From positions 399,364 through 463,363 of the forward strand of contig WSUB01000013.1 in assembly GCA_019633425.1 (NCBI GenBank): a DNA stretch of 64,000 nt, in the 5' to 3' direction. The translations under genes were made by a program, and so were the position numbers. This document shows, in pieces, positions 33,004 through 44,346 of this stretch (position 1 is the first letter of the stretch; every line of letters begins with the position of its first letter). This DNA comes from Tulasnella sp. 424 (lineage: Eukaryota; Basidiomycota; Agaricomycetes; Cantharellales; Tulasnellaceae). The notes under the pieces are model-generated. The model was not told the origin of the DNA and did no database searches. It worked only from the letters and a program-made list of their open reading frames with translations.

Positions 33004-33820
33004 ACCCTCGTCTTATCCCATCCTCAGTTATAGTCTCTCCCTAGTCGTTTAGAGAGGTGTTGTGCGCGTTTTTTCTCGTTCCGCCCTCCCCCTTTTTGTA
33101 TATCGGTCGGTTTTTCCCCCCATTAGTTCTTCATTGTTACTTAGTCTTTGTTATGTTGTTGATACATTGAAGGAACCGTTACCCTGCGATACGTCTCGAG
33201 TGCGCATTTCTTGAGTGGCCTTAGTAAGATCATTGTAAGCGAGAAAAGTGAATTGCGTCGTTGGTTGCAAACGTTCGACTCTGCTCCTCATACTTTGCCG
33301 TCACGAGGTCGTCACGAATGATGTCGAGTTTCGAGGCGGAGCTGCCTGCAGGAGCACCCAAGTATCCGCTCCTCTGGGCGGGCGCAGAGCTTTAAATAAC
33401 TACTGTAAATGCTCCTCGTCGTCCCATATTCTTTGCAGGTCGCATTTTCAACGCTGGGCATACATCGCTGGGAGAGATTCAACCTTTGGTGGAAGGCACC
33501 TCCCACAACCTCCGAACAGAAGAGAAATCCAAAGGCACTAGGAAATGATATGCATTGCACTCCCGGCGGCAAAATATTACACGTTCTAAGTTGGTTCCAC
33601 TCTACAGGAAAGCTCCCGGGGATGGTGTCATGGTGGAGAGGAGTGACGCTGAAGCTTCTCTGAGATTCAGCTGACTCGAGTGGCTGACAAGAACTATAAG
33701 CGCTTGTCCGAATCCGGGGTCGTGAGAACTTGGGATTGGCAGTTTCGATCCAGACCGCCCTTTTGCCGTGCTGCCCGCCTCTTTCAACTCGTTGCCCCGT
33801 AAACCCATCATCATCGTCCA
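33004..33820. other. Intergenic region
   Basis: About 820 bp containing the 3' region of glutamine synthetase (T-rich tracts to about 33150) and the promoter of eL29. A minus-strand ORF at 33312-33941 overlaps the first eL29 exon and does not look like a protein. No gene is seen. Confidence 0.5.
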
Positions 33821-34288
33821 ATGGCCAAGTCAAAGAAGTACGCTTCAATGTTTCGCTCTCAGAGAAGAGAGGAGCTTTGTTGACCGGCGTATTGTCTTTT
33901 CCCCCAGTCACACAAATCATAACCAGATCAAGAAGGCTCACCGGAATGGTATTCTGAAGCCAAAGACCAACTACGCCAGGACGTTACGATTCGTGAGTAC
34001 CATGATGCATGGACGGCTTTGAGGTTTTGACTGACCGGCTCTTTGGTACCCTTAGCGCAACCCCAAGGTATTTATCATGATTTAAACAGACTGAGAACAA
34101 CTTGGACTCAACGGAATGACTGTCATTGAAATAGATGCGCAAGAACCAGAAAGGAGTGACTGCTGGAAACGTGCGTGTTTCAATCGGATCCGCTCTCGGT
34201 TATTGCTAAACGAGTTCGAGCTGACACTGAAACGCCATTTCAGCTGCGAGTGCAAAAAGAGAAGAAGGAAGCAAAATCGTCTTCATAG
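33821..34288 (+). CDS. RPL29: 60S ribosomal protein eL29
   Basis: Five small exons spell a 64-residue basic protein. The first exon (33821-33837) codes MAKSK. The second (33908-33992) gives NHTNHNQIKKAHRNGILKP and KTNYARTLRF. Then come a 12-nt exon for RNPK, an exon for MRKNQKGVTAGN, and the last one ending VQKEKKEAKSSS. This is the whole of the eL29 family, which sits near the subunit interface of the large ribosomal subunit. The AKSKNHTNHNQ start is nearly invariant in eukaryotes. The many introns for such a short protein are usual for fungal ribosomal genes. Confidence 0.93.
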
Positions 34289-34360
34289 GACCTACCTACC
34301 ACCTTCGCTACTCTTCGACTCTCTCTCGTTTTTGGGCTTCCCCATCCTTTCTCACTTATT

Positions 34361-34433
34361 ACGCACCACCTTTACCTCTTCTGCGATGTATGCATTTACC
34401 GGTTGTTCCAACACGTATCATCTCGACATCTGC
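34361..34433. repeat. Left ~70-bp direct repeat flanking the TFIIIC fragment
   Basis: It starts ACGCACC, includes GGTTGTTCCAACACGTATCA and ends ACATCTGC. It matches 35149-35218 with only scattered differences. The decayed TFIIIC fragment lies exactly between the two copies. Confidence 0.75.
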
Positions 34434-34444
34434 ATCGCGAGTGG

Positions 34445-35148
34445 GGGAAGGAATCGGTTTATCGAATTTCAGCGGGGAATTTTAGGGCATTGGATTCAAG
34501 ATTATTCGGTTATGGGCACCATAATTTCAAGGGCGGTAAACACTGTCCCCCGTCGCTTGGATCTTCGTCGTCCGCATCAACGTTGCTCTCGCCTCGTTTC
34601 TCTTCGTCTTCTCCAGTTCCTTTCTTTCGCTTAAGTGCGGCTTTCAGTCTCGTAGCCTGCGCGGAAGAGAAAACAGCATTACGCCAGAATCAGTGAGGGG
34701 CGACGATCGCCGTATATGCAGTGATCACTTATACCGTTTCCTCTTCCCCAAGGACTCGCTCCTTTGCCCGATTCCTCTTCCTCTTTTTTTGCTTCCTTGT
34801 CTGATGCAATAAGCCTTGGCTCCTTTTTCCTCCCTGGCGCTTTGGACAACGTCGTCTTCTTCTCCATGCTATCAGCTACCTCCGAGTCTGAGATAATCCT
34901 ATTCTCCTCGATAAGGTCAAAGAGTTTTCGGCGGGGTGGAAGGCTGCAGCAGAGTACCAGCCAGGCTCTACCTCATTATGTACGGTCTTGCCATCAAAGA
35001 TGTGAGATGTCCTTGACGTCGGGACGTTAGCCCCTTGACCTTTTCCCACCAACGTACAAGGAAAATGGGGGCTTACTCGAACAGGTGAGGTCTGAAGGAT
35101 TTCTGTTCTTGGTGACGGGCCGACACCGTTGCAAGATATTTGGCGTTT
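34445..35148 (-). pseudogene. Decayed duplicate of the 3' end of the TFIIIC subunit 5 gene
   Basis: On the minus strand this stretch matches 37606-38460, the last exons of the intact gene at 37679-40142. Recognisable pieces are the TSHIFDGKTVHNEVEPG and GWYSAAAF segments, EKKTTLSKAPG, EPRLIASDKEAKK and the acidic C-terminal exon with its preceding intron. An internal part is lost: the EVEPG and GWYSAAAF pieces are fused here but are more than 40 residues apart in the parent. Several indels break the frame. The upstream exons are absent. It lies about 2.5 kb from the parent, in the same orientation, with the F-box gene in between. Confidence 0.85.
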
Positions 35149-35218
35149 ACGCACCAGTTTACCTCTCCGCGATGTATGCTTTATCGGTTGTTCCAACACG
35201 TATCATCTTGACATCTGC
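35149..35218. repeat. Right ~70-bp direct repeat flanking the TFIIIC fragment
   Basis: Direct partner of 34361-34433. The repeat begins right where similarity to the TFIIIC gene stops (at about TTTGGCGTT). Confidence 0.75.
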
Positions 35219-35619
35219 CCTGAACCGCATAGTGCTTTCCACAATCTCCCTCTCTGACCACTCTGCGTGTCCTCGGAGCTTGATCCAGCCACTCTGCCGC
35301 TTCCTCAGTCCGCTGTGCTGTAATACTGGCCTCCACAGTTCTCTTACGTAGTGATAGCAGTGTAGGGTAGTCAAGACAGAGTTTGCGGTCGTTTCAACGT
35401 TCTCTCGAACGGCTCGTCGACGTTCGCTTTCTTGCATCCGTATGTCGGTCATCCTTGGGTCACGCTGTCAAACGTGAGTTGCTTGAGTTGTCGGCCCGTC
35501 TGCCCAGCAGGTCCGACATGCCATATGCCTAACCTTAAGCCCGGTTCAACCTTCAAAATTTCTCGCTACTTCCGAATCACAAGTCGTGCTGTGAATCGTA
35601 CTGCACCAGGTAGCAAGTA
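35219..35619. other. Intergenic region before the F-box gene
   Basis: About 400 bp without an identifiable gene. A minus-strand ORF (35159-35452) overlaps the direct repeat and has no recognisable motif. Confidence 0.5.
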
Positions 35620-37399
35620 GTGGCGTGTGACCACATTGTCCTCACAAACAAACAAAAGACTTTGTCGTATTCAACCACCAGAGTCTGCGCTATTCACAGG
35701 ACTCCAGATGGTAGGCATTATCAACTTTGTTACTTCGCTCATATCCGTGGTATCCTCTCGTCTCACTCGGCATTTCTGCACCAGGCCGCAGAGGTCTTCT
35801 CTGACCTCCCTGACGACGTCCTGCTTCAAGTATTCTTGAATCTGGACTTCTCGGAAATTATTGCTCTAAGACAAGTTGAGTGTCAAATTGTCAAATCATC
35901 CCTTTTTTGGGTGATAGTAACAGTTTTGGGTCATTAGACATGTTGGCGGTGTTATTGGGCTTCAAAAGCTTTCGCGGTTTGGCTGGATGCGTTCTACTGG
36001 ATCACCAACGACGCAGACAACTGGAGAGTTTCATGGATAGACTATTTGCCCTCCCGTTCAGCAGAAGAGATAGAATGGCTTGTGACTCGGATGGTACGCT
36101 TCGAGCGAACCTGGAACTCACCAAGGGCGCCGGTTCGTATCGAATCGTTTCCTATACCGCCGGGTTACAACAAGGTTTTCCTCCCTGGTGGTCGCTGGCT
36201 GTTTTGCTCTACCATGGACAATACAGGACGTCTCTTGTACTACGACCTCGATGCACCGGAAATCAAAGCTCAAACATTATTTCAGCGGCAGCGGCCTGTG
36301 CAAGACGTGTGGGCTATGACCTTTTCTACGGATCTGAAGCTGGGATGTACAGAATTTAATTTAGCTATTGAGTTTGGCCCAGCAGGTAAGCACAGGATAG
36401 TAGTGACTGCCGCCATATCTTCTCAAACTCGCCCTTCAGATCGAGGGATTTTTTCCCGTGATGCTCCTCGAGAAATGACAATCTGGAAAGTGATAGTAAA
36501 CCCAACCGGTGGTCTCTCGGCGGAGACCCTTCGCTCGTTCTCAGTATTCCGTCCGGGACCGATTCAAGAAACACTCTCTATGGTGAAGGATTCTCTGCTC
36601 AGAGTCTCGTTCGACCCGGAAGACAGGCCTATATTCACTTACCACCGGGTGGGTGAAAGGGACGGAGATTTGGTCGAGCACTTTATTCTCCTTCCCCAAG
36701 CGGCGGACAAGGTGAGCATCATACTGCTTCTTGTACAAACATGCTGAATGAATGTTTTTTTAGCCTAATGCGGGTGTTTTATTGCTCCCTGATGGTCGTA
36801 TTTTTGCTATCTTCTTGGACCGTATCGAACTCTACGCCCCCGCAGAACGATCTCGGCAAGATTCACTTATTGTCCCGGAGGACATCCCCACGACGGCGCC
36901 CCAATGGACTTTCCGATACAAGCCACCTCTCCTACCCTGTAAGGTCTCCCGACTCGTATACGATGGCAACCGGGGCTCGGCTATGTTCTCAGTCCACAAC
37001 ATCGAGTCGATCATCAATGTTCAGATTTCCCTCCATGAAGGTTCCATCCCAAACGTTTGGGTTGCCCCTCTGAAACAAATGGGTCCGGCCGATTATATGG
37101 GCGTTGAAATGGGCCGCGCAATCCGAAACACGTTCCTAAAGAAGGAAGCAGCTTTCATAACGGTCTGTCAAAGGGGCACCCTATCCTCTCTTCGCTCGTT
37201 TGCAGGTGTCACAGCCGAGCCCCTAAATCCAGGAGACCCGTATTTAATTACCGAAAGCAAGTTCTTTGCCCTTCATCCCTCGGTTGGAGTTGCCTGGGAG
37301 CTAGACGAGTGGTCGGCACGCATTCGGTGTACTCTCTACGAGGAACCTGCAACCTCTCACAGAGGAGTGCTTTGCGGTATATTTTACCTAGTACATTGA
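35620..37399 (+). CDS. F-box protein
   Basis: Three exons (35620-35874, 35938-36711, 36764-37399) give about 554 residues. The F-box is at about residues 60-90: FSDLPDDVLLQVFLNLDFSE, then IALRQTCW after the first intron. F-box proteins hand substrates to SCF ubiquitin ligases through Skp1. The long remainder (for example PPGYNKVFLPGGRWLFC, WAMTFSTDLKLGC, GVLLLPDGRIFAIF, RLVYDGNRGSAMFS) has the strand-rich look of the beta-propeller-like domain often found after the F-box in mushroom families. The start is uncertain: the first ATG in frame is used and an upstream exon is possible. Large lineage-specific F-box families are common in Agaricomycetes. Confidence 0.75.
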
Positions 37400-37678
37400 T
37401 TTTTCATCGCTCTCTTGGTGATTGGCTGGGGTCTGTCCAGGGATCATGTTACAATCCACACAAATTTTAGCGCCTTTTGGGTCTTGATCTGCTCGTCTGC
37501 GGTTGCGGTATCTTTTCAATCCTTCTCTGGGAATTTCATGAGGTTTTTTGTGTAGTGACACTCCGGAACGGAGTTGACATCTTTCAAACATGTCGCGCGA
37601 GCGGAAAAAAAAGGAATTGGTTTATCAAATTGCAACGGGAAGTTTAGGGCATTGGGTTCAATTATAGATACCATAATT

Positions 37679-40142
37679 TCAAGGTTGATAATCACTGTCC
37701 CCGCCGCTTGCATCTTCGTCGTCCGCATCAACATTGCTCTCGCCTCGCTCCTCTTCGTCTTCCCCGGCCTGTTTCTTCCGTCTCAGTGCGGCTTTCAGTC
37801 TCGTGGCCTGCGCACAGCAGCACTCCGGAATCAGTCATGGGCGATATTGGCCGTATGCGTAGCGATCACTCACCGTTTCCTCTTCCCAAGGACCCGCTCC
37901 CTTTGCCCGGTTCCTCTTCCTTTTCTTGGCTTCCTTGTCGGGAGCGACAAGCCTTGGCTCCTTTTTCCCGCCTGGCGCTTTGGACAACGTCGTCTTCTTC
38001 TCCATGATATCAGCTACCTCCGAGTCTGAGATGATCCTGTTCTCCTCGATAAGACCAAAGAGTTTTCGACGGGTGACGGCCTTGATGCGGTCGAAGGCTG
38101 CAGCAGAGTACCAGCCATCTCGTTCCTTACAAAAGTGCGGTGAGTCCTCATACTGAACCAAGGCTCCAGGGCGAAAAGAGGGGATAGCGTACATGGCATT
38201 CCGTTCGCAAATCTGAGTCGTCTTTGATGAGGCTTTCTAATAGCGGGTCGTGAATGTCGCAGAGCTGGAAGCCAGGTCCCACCTCATTCTGTGCAGTCTT
38301 GCCATCAAAGATGTGAGAGGTCCTTGACGTCGGGACGTTAGCCCCTTAACCTTGTCTCACCAACGTGCGAAGAAGACGCGGGCGTACTCGAACAGGTGGG
38401 GTTTCGGGATATCCGATGGATTTCTGCTCTCGATGACAGGCCGACGCCGTTGATAGTTTGGCGTTGTGTAGCGAAATGTAACTCGTTGATAGCTGCAATG
38501 GTCTAATTAGTGTTTCACAAAGTGTCCAAGACAACCAGTAGGCCCACAGTCGCGCATCGGGGTCCTTTCGTGGATCGTATCCGAAACGAATATACATATC
38601 CCGGAATGGGCCGTCGTTGAATGCGTAAGACACCAAGGGGATGATCATCTTTGAACTGGGTCGAGCGGGAACGGTCTTTTAGCAAGTGTCGTTGCACAGG
38701 AGGCGGTTAAAACCGCGAAACCCACTGGAAAATCTCTCGGCGATCGGTCAAAGAGAATTGGTTCAAAAGCGCGACTCTCGCCCAGATAGGGCGAATATCG
38801 AATTGCTGGGACGAAAGGGAGTGAGCTGTTGATGCGCAGAAAAGGATACAGCGAGCTTACCTCTCGAACTCGACGTAGCAAGTCCATGGAAACAGTTGGT
38901 ATCAAAGAGTTCATGTGGTCATTAGGGCCTGAAGGAACCTGGAACACAGATACGTTATCACCAAAAGAAAGACGACCGGCAGAGCCGAGTCGACTCACTT
39001 CGCCGGGGTCGTGGAAATCAATGGCAAGAGTACCGAAGCCCTTGAAACGAGTCTTGTTGATCAAACGTTGTTTCTCTTCACCTGTTTCGGGATCTTGGAT
39101 GGTCTGAACAGTCGAAAAAGGGTTGGCTTTGTAACTGTCGATGCAACGACGTCAGTGGTTCCAGGAAAGCTCTTCCACTGAGAAAAAAAAATAGGTTCAC
39201 GAACTTGTACTGGAGTGGAATGGTGGCCCTAGAGAAGACTGGGAAGTGTGGAATGCGGAGATTGCTGCGAGTCTTGGGTACGGTTGGGTCCTCCATTGCT
39301 TCTGGGGTCAGTGGGGCGTCCAGAGGAAGGGTGTAATCTTCCTCTTCAACAGGAAAGACGAAGGATTTGATCGCTTCGACCGTAGACACTAGATGCCGAA
39401 GTTAGGTCCTATTGAACCGCTGACGATGGCAAATAGACATACTGTCTAACGCATCCATCGACTGCCGCAACTTGATGATGGGGTCGTTCAAGTTAGGAGT
39501 ATATTGGAAATCGGCCATCGCTGAGATGAGTGTCAGCGCCGAAGGCATTCGAGGGGCATTAGGCACGAAGCTTGTGACCCACCTCGGAACCGCACGGTTC
39601 TTGGTATGGTGCCGAGCAGTTCCGTTGTGTACATGGGTTCTTCCTCCCAGGGGTTTGGATTGGGGTTTTCCTTCGAGCTGGGTGTTGTAGGAATTTCTTG
39701 ACCCGCATCCACCTCCATTCCGGCATCCGACTCTCCATGGGCTGCAAGCCACGCAATAACCTCTCGTTAGTGTCATAACCTTATAATCAATGGCAAAGGA
39801 CGTACGCTCGGGCTGATTGGATGTAGGTTCATTTGGAGGTACCTCTGGATCGCGCTTCCTCCTCTTTCGTCGGGTTACTTGGACCAAGATTTTTAGACTG
39901 TTGACAGCTTCACCCGGTATGGGATGGGCGAACAAGTCATCCGGCCGAAGTTTAAGATCCAGCACCCTTGATCTGGGTTGCTTGAAGATTTTGTCAACAG
40001 ATGCTTGCCCGCCGAGAGTCTTAAGAGCACCGCTAAGGGCCTCGGGCGTCTCAGAAACATAACCGGGATATTCAATGGAGTAGAACGACGTTTGCGGTAG
40101 CCTCCTTGAGGCAGCCGTGGTACTTGGAGGATGTTCTTCCAT
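37679..40142 (-). CDS. Transcription factor IIIC subunit 5 (Tau95 / GTF3C5 type)
   Basis: The gene starts at 40142 (MEEHPPSTTAASRR) and ends at a TGA at 37679. The N-terminus has YSIEYPGYVS, ALKTLGG and LDLKLRPDDLFAHPIPGE, the signature of the subunit that binds box A of tRNA genes. KRRKRDPEVP, RFRGGSQ-type and MADFQYTPN segments, and the central RFKGFGTLAIDF, lie on later exons. Then come the conserved PLVSYAFNDGPFRDMYIRFGYDPRKDPDAR and YQRVTFRYT pieces, split by introns. The C-terminal part has RTECHVRYPLFSPWSL, DGWYSAAAFDRIKAVTRRKLF and a highly acidic tail (VDADDEDASGGDSDYQP). TFIIIC recruits TFIIIB and RNA polymerase III. The tail and its preceding exons were duplicated to 34445-35148. 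Confidence 0.88.
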
Positions 40143-40305
40143 GGTTGTTCAGGTCATAAACAAGGAAGATGGCGTTGACGGTTGAGATGGTACATTCGCC
40201 GGGAGAAGAACGAAGCGCGGAGCTTAGAGTTGTGGCGCTTGTTCGCACGACCCCGTCAGCATTCTCATTTGGACGGCACATCTCTCTCTCTTCGCCCAGC
40301 GGGCA
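40143..40305. promoter_or_regulatory. Divergent promoter of TFIIIC subunit 5 and MDM10
   Basis: Only 163 bp separate the two start codons, so both genes must share this promoter region. I see no classical TATA box. Confidence 0.6.
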
Positions 40306-42015
40306 ATGCACCCATTCGCATCATATGTTCTACGGAGCTACTATCAGGCAACAGGATGGAACGAAGACAATCTTTACTCAAACCTAACGCGGTCATCCAC
40401 TGGTGGGTGAGGACTGCTTAAATTGGCATTCCCGAACCGCTGTCCTAACAGTGCTTGCTTCCCCAGCAATCCTGGACTTTACTTTACCAAGAGGACTTCA
40501 ATTCAACATATCAAAGTCCCCTAATTCCTTATTCAGAACAACGTATTCCATGAATGCGCTGCCTTCTTTGAATGGATCTGTCGGCTACATATTCACATCC
40601 TGCGACCTGGACGTCAAGGGAAGCAACAGCGTCCGCTTCAAAGACATGATAGACCGGTTCAAGGTCTATGACGCTCCTCGGAGACCGGAAGGAAGAGAAG
40701 AAGTATGGCAGGGCGGCGAGAGAGTCGACACACGCGGTAAGTGGCATGTGTCCGTACGGCTCGCAGCTGCTCACTTAATATTGGATAGACTACCTCCTAT
40801 ACGGAAGGATATATGTTCCTACAGCTCGACTGGACGCACTATATTCCACCCGTCTATCCCGGTCTGTCCAACTATCCATTGCGGGTATTTCAACTCCTCC
40901 GACACAGGCCCGCTCTCTGGCGTCTGGTCAGACGCAGCGCCAACAAAGGCAGGGAGGGTCGTCTCAGGCGGACCCAAGCAACGTGATGGTCTCTTTACAA
41001 CACGATACTGGTCGTTGGTGCTCCGAATATTCGTGGAGTGCTAATGATGGGATGTGGGGTGCACGGGTGTTGCACAACTTTGGAAGATTGGCAGACGATG
41101 GTGGAGAGTCAGGATCAGGACGCGAACGAGTCAAACGCGTAGACGAAGAAGATGCAATGGAAGGTGGGCTGAAGGGGCGGTTTTCTGCAGGAGCCGAAGT
41201 CTATTTCAGTGCCAGAGAAAAGAGTGGCGGAGGTGCGTCTGCTGGGATGGTCTTGAAGTTCTGAGATTGCTAACGAACCCATTTCCTCAGTTTCTACTGG
41301 CTTGAGATTTACGACGCTGCCAGACGCCACCCCACCTTCCTTTCAAGTACCATCTTCAGCCCCTGATGCTGCCTCAACGCTCGGCATAGCCCCGTCTCAA
41401 CCCCCAACAACACTCACCGCAACGTATAATCCTATTATGGGTCATTTATCGACGGCTTATGCCGCTCGGGTGTCCCGAGACCTATCATTATGTTCAAGGT
41501 ACAGTGAATCCTGAGCTTGGGGCCGCAAAGGTCTCCACTCAATGCTCACCTTTGGGCTTTCCCCCCGATCAGGTTCGATTTCAACATCTACAGCTATGAA
41601 AGCGAATGGACCATGGGTGCTGAGTGGTGGATGAGGCGGGGAAGCAAGGGGAAAGAGAAAGAAGAACCAGGTGTCCCTCAAGGGCTGGTTTCGACACACC
41701 CTGCTCTGGTGAATCACGAAACCGTCACCACTCTCGTCACAATCGCTCCCCCATCACCTGGCCCACAATCTTCACCACCAGCTGAGGAGGTTCAGGGAGT
41801 GGTCAAAGCACGCGTCTCTACAAATACTGTGCGTACACTGTTTGCAACCGTCACCTTACTGGTCTGATCCTGCCATCTCGTAGGAGGTTGCAATCATGTG
41901 GGAGAGTCGACTACGAAATGCTCTTTTCAGTCTTGGCGTCGTTTCTGACTTATCAAATCGGTCCAAGCCGATCCGGTCAATGGGTTTAGAGATAGCTTAC
42001 TTCAGTTCGGGATAA
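40306..42015 (+). CDS. MDM10: Mitochondrial outer membrane protein Mdm10 (ERMES complex)
   Basis: Exon 1 is 40306-40402, exon 2 is 40467-40736, and several further exons lead to a TAA at 42013-42015. The start [18 protein letters not shown] and [10 protein letters not shown], then [21 protein letters not shown] and the [20 protein letters not shown] strand pair, are the classical Mdm10 N-terminus. [49 protein letters not shown] and the closing [10 protein letters not shown] complete the 19-strand beta-barrel. Mdm10 tethers mitochondria to the ER with Mdm12, Mdm34 and Mmm1, and helps release Tom40. Fungal-specific Ser/Pro-rich loops (near [10 protein letters not shown]) are present. It looks complete. 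Confidence 0.92.
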
Positions 42016-42294
42016 TATCATCGCACGTTATTCTCCTCCCGGCGATGATGACCTTTTACAGCGAGGAACTCTCAATCCGAGCGCCATTTCTACGCACATT
42101 CAGGTAATATGATACAAGTCTTAGGAGCCGGATGCTATGATTATCAAAGGCAGTCTTTAACACCATAAATATATCAACAACGGATTTACTAGGATGAACG
42201 GTATTGTGCATCCGGGTTAGATAGTACAGATATCCAAAGGTAGCTTGAACAGGTAGTAAACCGGGGTATTTGTCGCTTGGGTGTAGTTGAGGGG

Positions 42295-44346
42295 TTAAGG
42301 TCCGGTGACCGGGACGCTCTCGTTTGTGGTAGATGATTTAGGGGCGCGTTGAGGGGAGCCTATGGTTGCGTTGATGAGGGATAATGCAGAGGAAGCGACA
42401 ATAATGGGGCGTGAATGGGTGCGAGCATGGCCTCGTCCCCGACCTGCGGAGGTATTCGAGGTCACGCTCCTCGGAGAGTCGCCGCCGTTGCTCCGGGAAC
42501 CAGGGCCGGAAGTATCGCCATGCGGTATGGAACGGTTATTGGATTCGGCTTGTGGTTCAGAAGGGGTTGAGTTGTAAGGCGAGCCAGGCTGATTTTGAGA
42601 GGAATAACGATCGAAACGGGGTGGTTCGCCTCCACCTCGATATCCACCTCTTGCTCCCCTTCCACCGCGGGGCCCGGACCCCCGACCACCTCGCCAATTG
42701 GGATTGTTAGGTCGGGTCTGAGCAGGTTGGGTCTCGGGTTTAGGAGGAAGGCCGTTTAGTAGAATCGGGGAATCAAGAAGCACTGGAGGGGCGGGCTGAG
42801 ACGAGGGGCTCTGCCTCCACGAGGCACTTGATGCGAGATCCTTGGAGCGCTCGGCAAACCCGGGAGATACTGGAGCTGGATTGGTAGAATCAGATCCAGC
42901 CACACCCAGATGAACGCCTCCAGACAAGGCCCTTGGTCGACCTTTTGGCGAACCTTGACGAGACCCCGGTTGAGATCCATCTTGATTGAACGCCGGTTGG
43001 AAGGCTGGGGACGTGGGCCGTGACCGGTTGAATTCGCTGCTCGCAAAGTTTGGCGAGGGAGCGAGGTTGAAGTTGCCACCAAGTCGAGGACTGCTTGCGG
43101 CCTGAGGATGGAATTGACCCATATCTGGTGCCGGAGATACAGGTCTAGATCGCACGCCAAGTGCCACCCCTCCGGAAGTTGCCCTCGGGCCCGGGGACAG
43201 GCCTGGGGAGTGTGTCCCGGGGAGCAAGGCCGGTGAAGGCGATCTCCTTGTGTCGTTGGTCAGGTTCAATGGAGCCGGGGACGAAGTCCGCGACACGGGT
43301 CGACCTGGATGACTTGGCAAACTCGGTACGCCCAAAGTTGAGGGCTTGAGGGGAGAGGGCCGCAAAGCCGTGTTACTCGTCCCTTGAGCCTGTCCGGGAT
43401 GTCCAGACACTGGCGTGGGCGGGATAACGTTTGCGAAGGCTGGCGATGTCGACGCTGGAGATTCTGAAGCGGATTGAGGAGCAGACCCGGACTTTTTCCC
43501 GCGCGTATTCTTGACGTCAGTCTTTAGGGAGAGCTTGCCCATGGGCTCAGCAATTGACGATTGGTCTTGCGACTTCACATCCCCGGCCTCTGAGGTGGTA
43601 TTGACACCTGGGAGACCCCAATCGTCTAAGCTCGGCAGACTTCCTCCGTCTTCGTCGTCGTCTTCTGCAGCCCAGTCTCTCGTCATCGGAGTAAATGGTC
43701 GCGGCGAAGGGGCTGGCGAAGGGTGGACAGAGGACGACCTGATTTCGACCAGTTGGGAGGGCTCGAGCTCCTTGGAGAGTTGGGAGGGAGAGTTTTTCGG
43801 GGATGCTGTGTCCACGACATTGATTAGATGCGGAGGGGTTGCTTTCGGCGAGGCAGTCGTCGAAGCCAACGGGGAATTCGAGACCGGTGGACGCCGGCTG
43901 AGAGGAGAGGGGACGTTGGTAACTTTAGGTGAACGGGCACCATCGCTTGCTGCGCTGTTCTTCCTTCCTCGGGAGCCACGGGAGCCTCCTCTACCTCTTG
44001 GCGGCGTGCCATCGCCTACAGGCGAGACCGAAGCGGCGGGTGAACGCGGCGAGGATGGTGCATTGGCCTTGGCTGACCGAGGCGACGAACTGACATCCCC
44101 CATGTCGATCCTTGACAAGAGGGAAGGGGGCTTGTCATCGCCTGGTTTCTTCAAAGCTGAATCTGTGTTGGTTGGTGTTGTCGGGGATGAAAGGTCCACG
44201 GGACTGCCGATTGAAGGTGTACGAGTGCCGCCACGGCCTCGTCCTCGTCCTCCGCGACCGCGGCTGCCCGGCCCGCCTCGACCGCCCCTGGACGATCCTC
44301 TCGACGAGCCCCCTCTTGACGAGTTCTCTGTCGCCGGGGAAGCCAT
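42295..44346 (-). CDS. RGG-rich intrinsically disordered protein
   Basis: One uninterrupted frame of 683 codons from ATG 44346 (MASPATENSSRGG). An in-frame ATG at 44472 would add 42 residues, but those do not look conserved. RGG/RG clusters lie at both ends: residues 10-40 (GGRGGPGSRGRGGRGRGRGG) and a second block about 100 residues before the end (WRGGRGSGPRGGRGARGGYRGGG). The middle is Ser/Pro/Asn-rich with no folded domain, and short recurring pieces such as SRPxSPAF and PSPNFA. RGG boxes usually bind RNA and are arginine-methylated, so a role in RNA granules or translation is plausible. The lack of introns is unusual in this window. No homologue is recognised. Confidence 0.65.
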   Translation of the reverse strand: MASPATENSSRGGSSRGSSRGGRGGPGSRGRGGRGRGRGGTRTPSIGSPVDLSSPTTPTNTDSALKKPGDDKPPSLLSRIDMGDVSSSPRSAKANAPSSPRSPAASVSPVGDGTPPRGRGGSRGSRGRKNSAASDGARSPKVTNVPSPLSRRPPVSNSPLASTTASPKATPPHLINVVDTASPKNSPSQLSKELEPSQLVEIRSSSVHPSPAPSPRPFTPMTRDWAAEDDDEDGGSLPSLDDWGLPGVNTTSEAGDVKSQDQSSIAEPMGKLSLKTDVKNTRGKKSGSAPQSASESPASTSPAFANVIPPTPVSGHPGQAQGTSNTALRPSPLKPSTLGVPSLPSHPGRPVSRTSSPAPLNLTNDTRRSPSPALLPGTHSPGLSPGPRATSGGVALGVRSRPVSPAPDMGQFHPQAASSPRLGGNFNLAPSPNFASSEFNRSRPTSPAFQPAFNQDGSQPGSRQGSPKGRPRALSGGVHLGVAGSDSTNPAPVSPGFAERSKDLASSASWRQSPSSQPAPPVLLDSPILLNGLPPKPETQPAQTRPNNPNWRGGRGSGPRGGRGARGGYRGGGEPPRFDRYSSQNQPGSPYNSTPSEPQAESNNRSIPHGDTSGPGSRSNGGDSPRSVTSNTSAGRGRGHARTHSRPIIVASSALSLINATIGSPQRAPKSSTTNESVPVTGP

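Noticed and set aside
33312..33941. 209-aa minus-strand ORF
   Set aside because: It runs across the first exon of eL29 on the other strand and has no recognisable motif.
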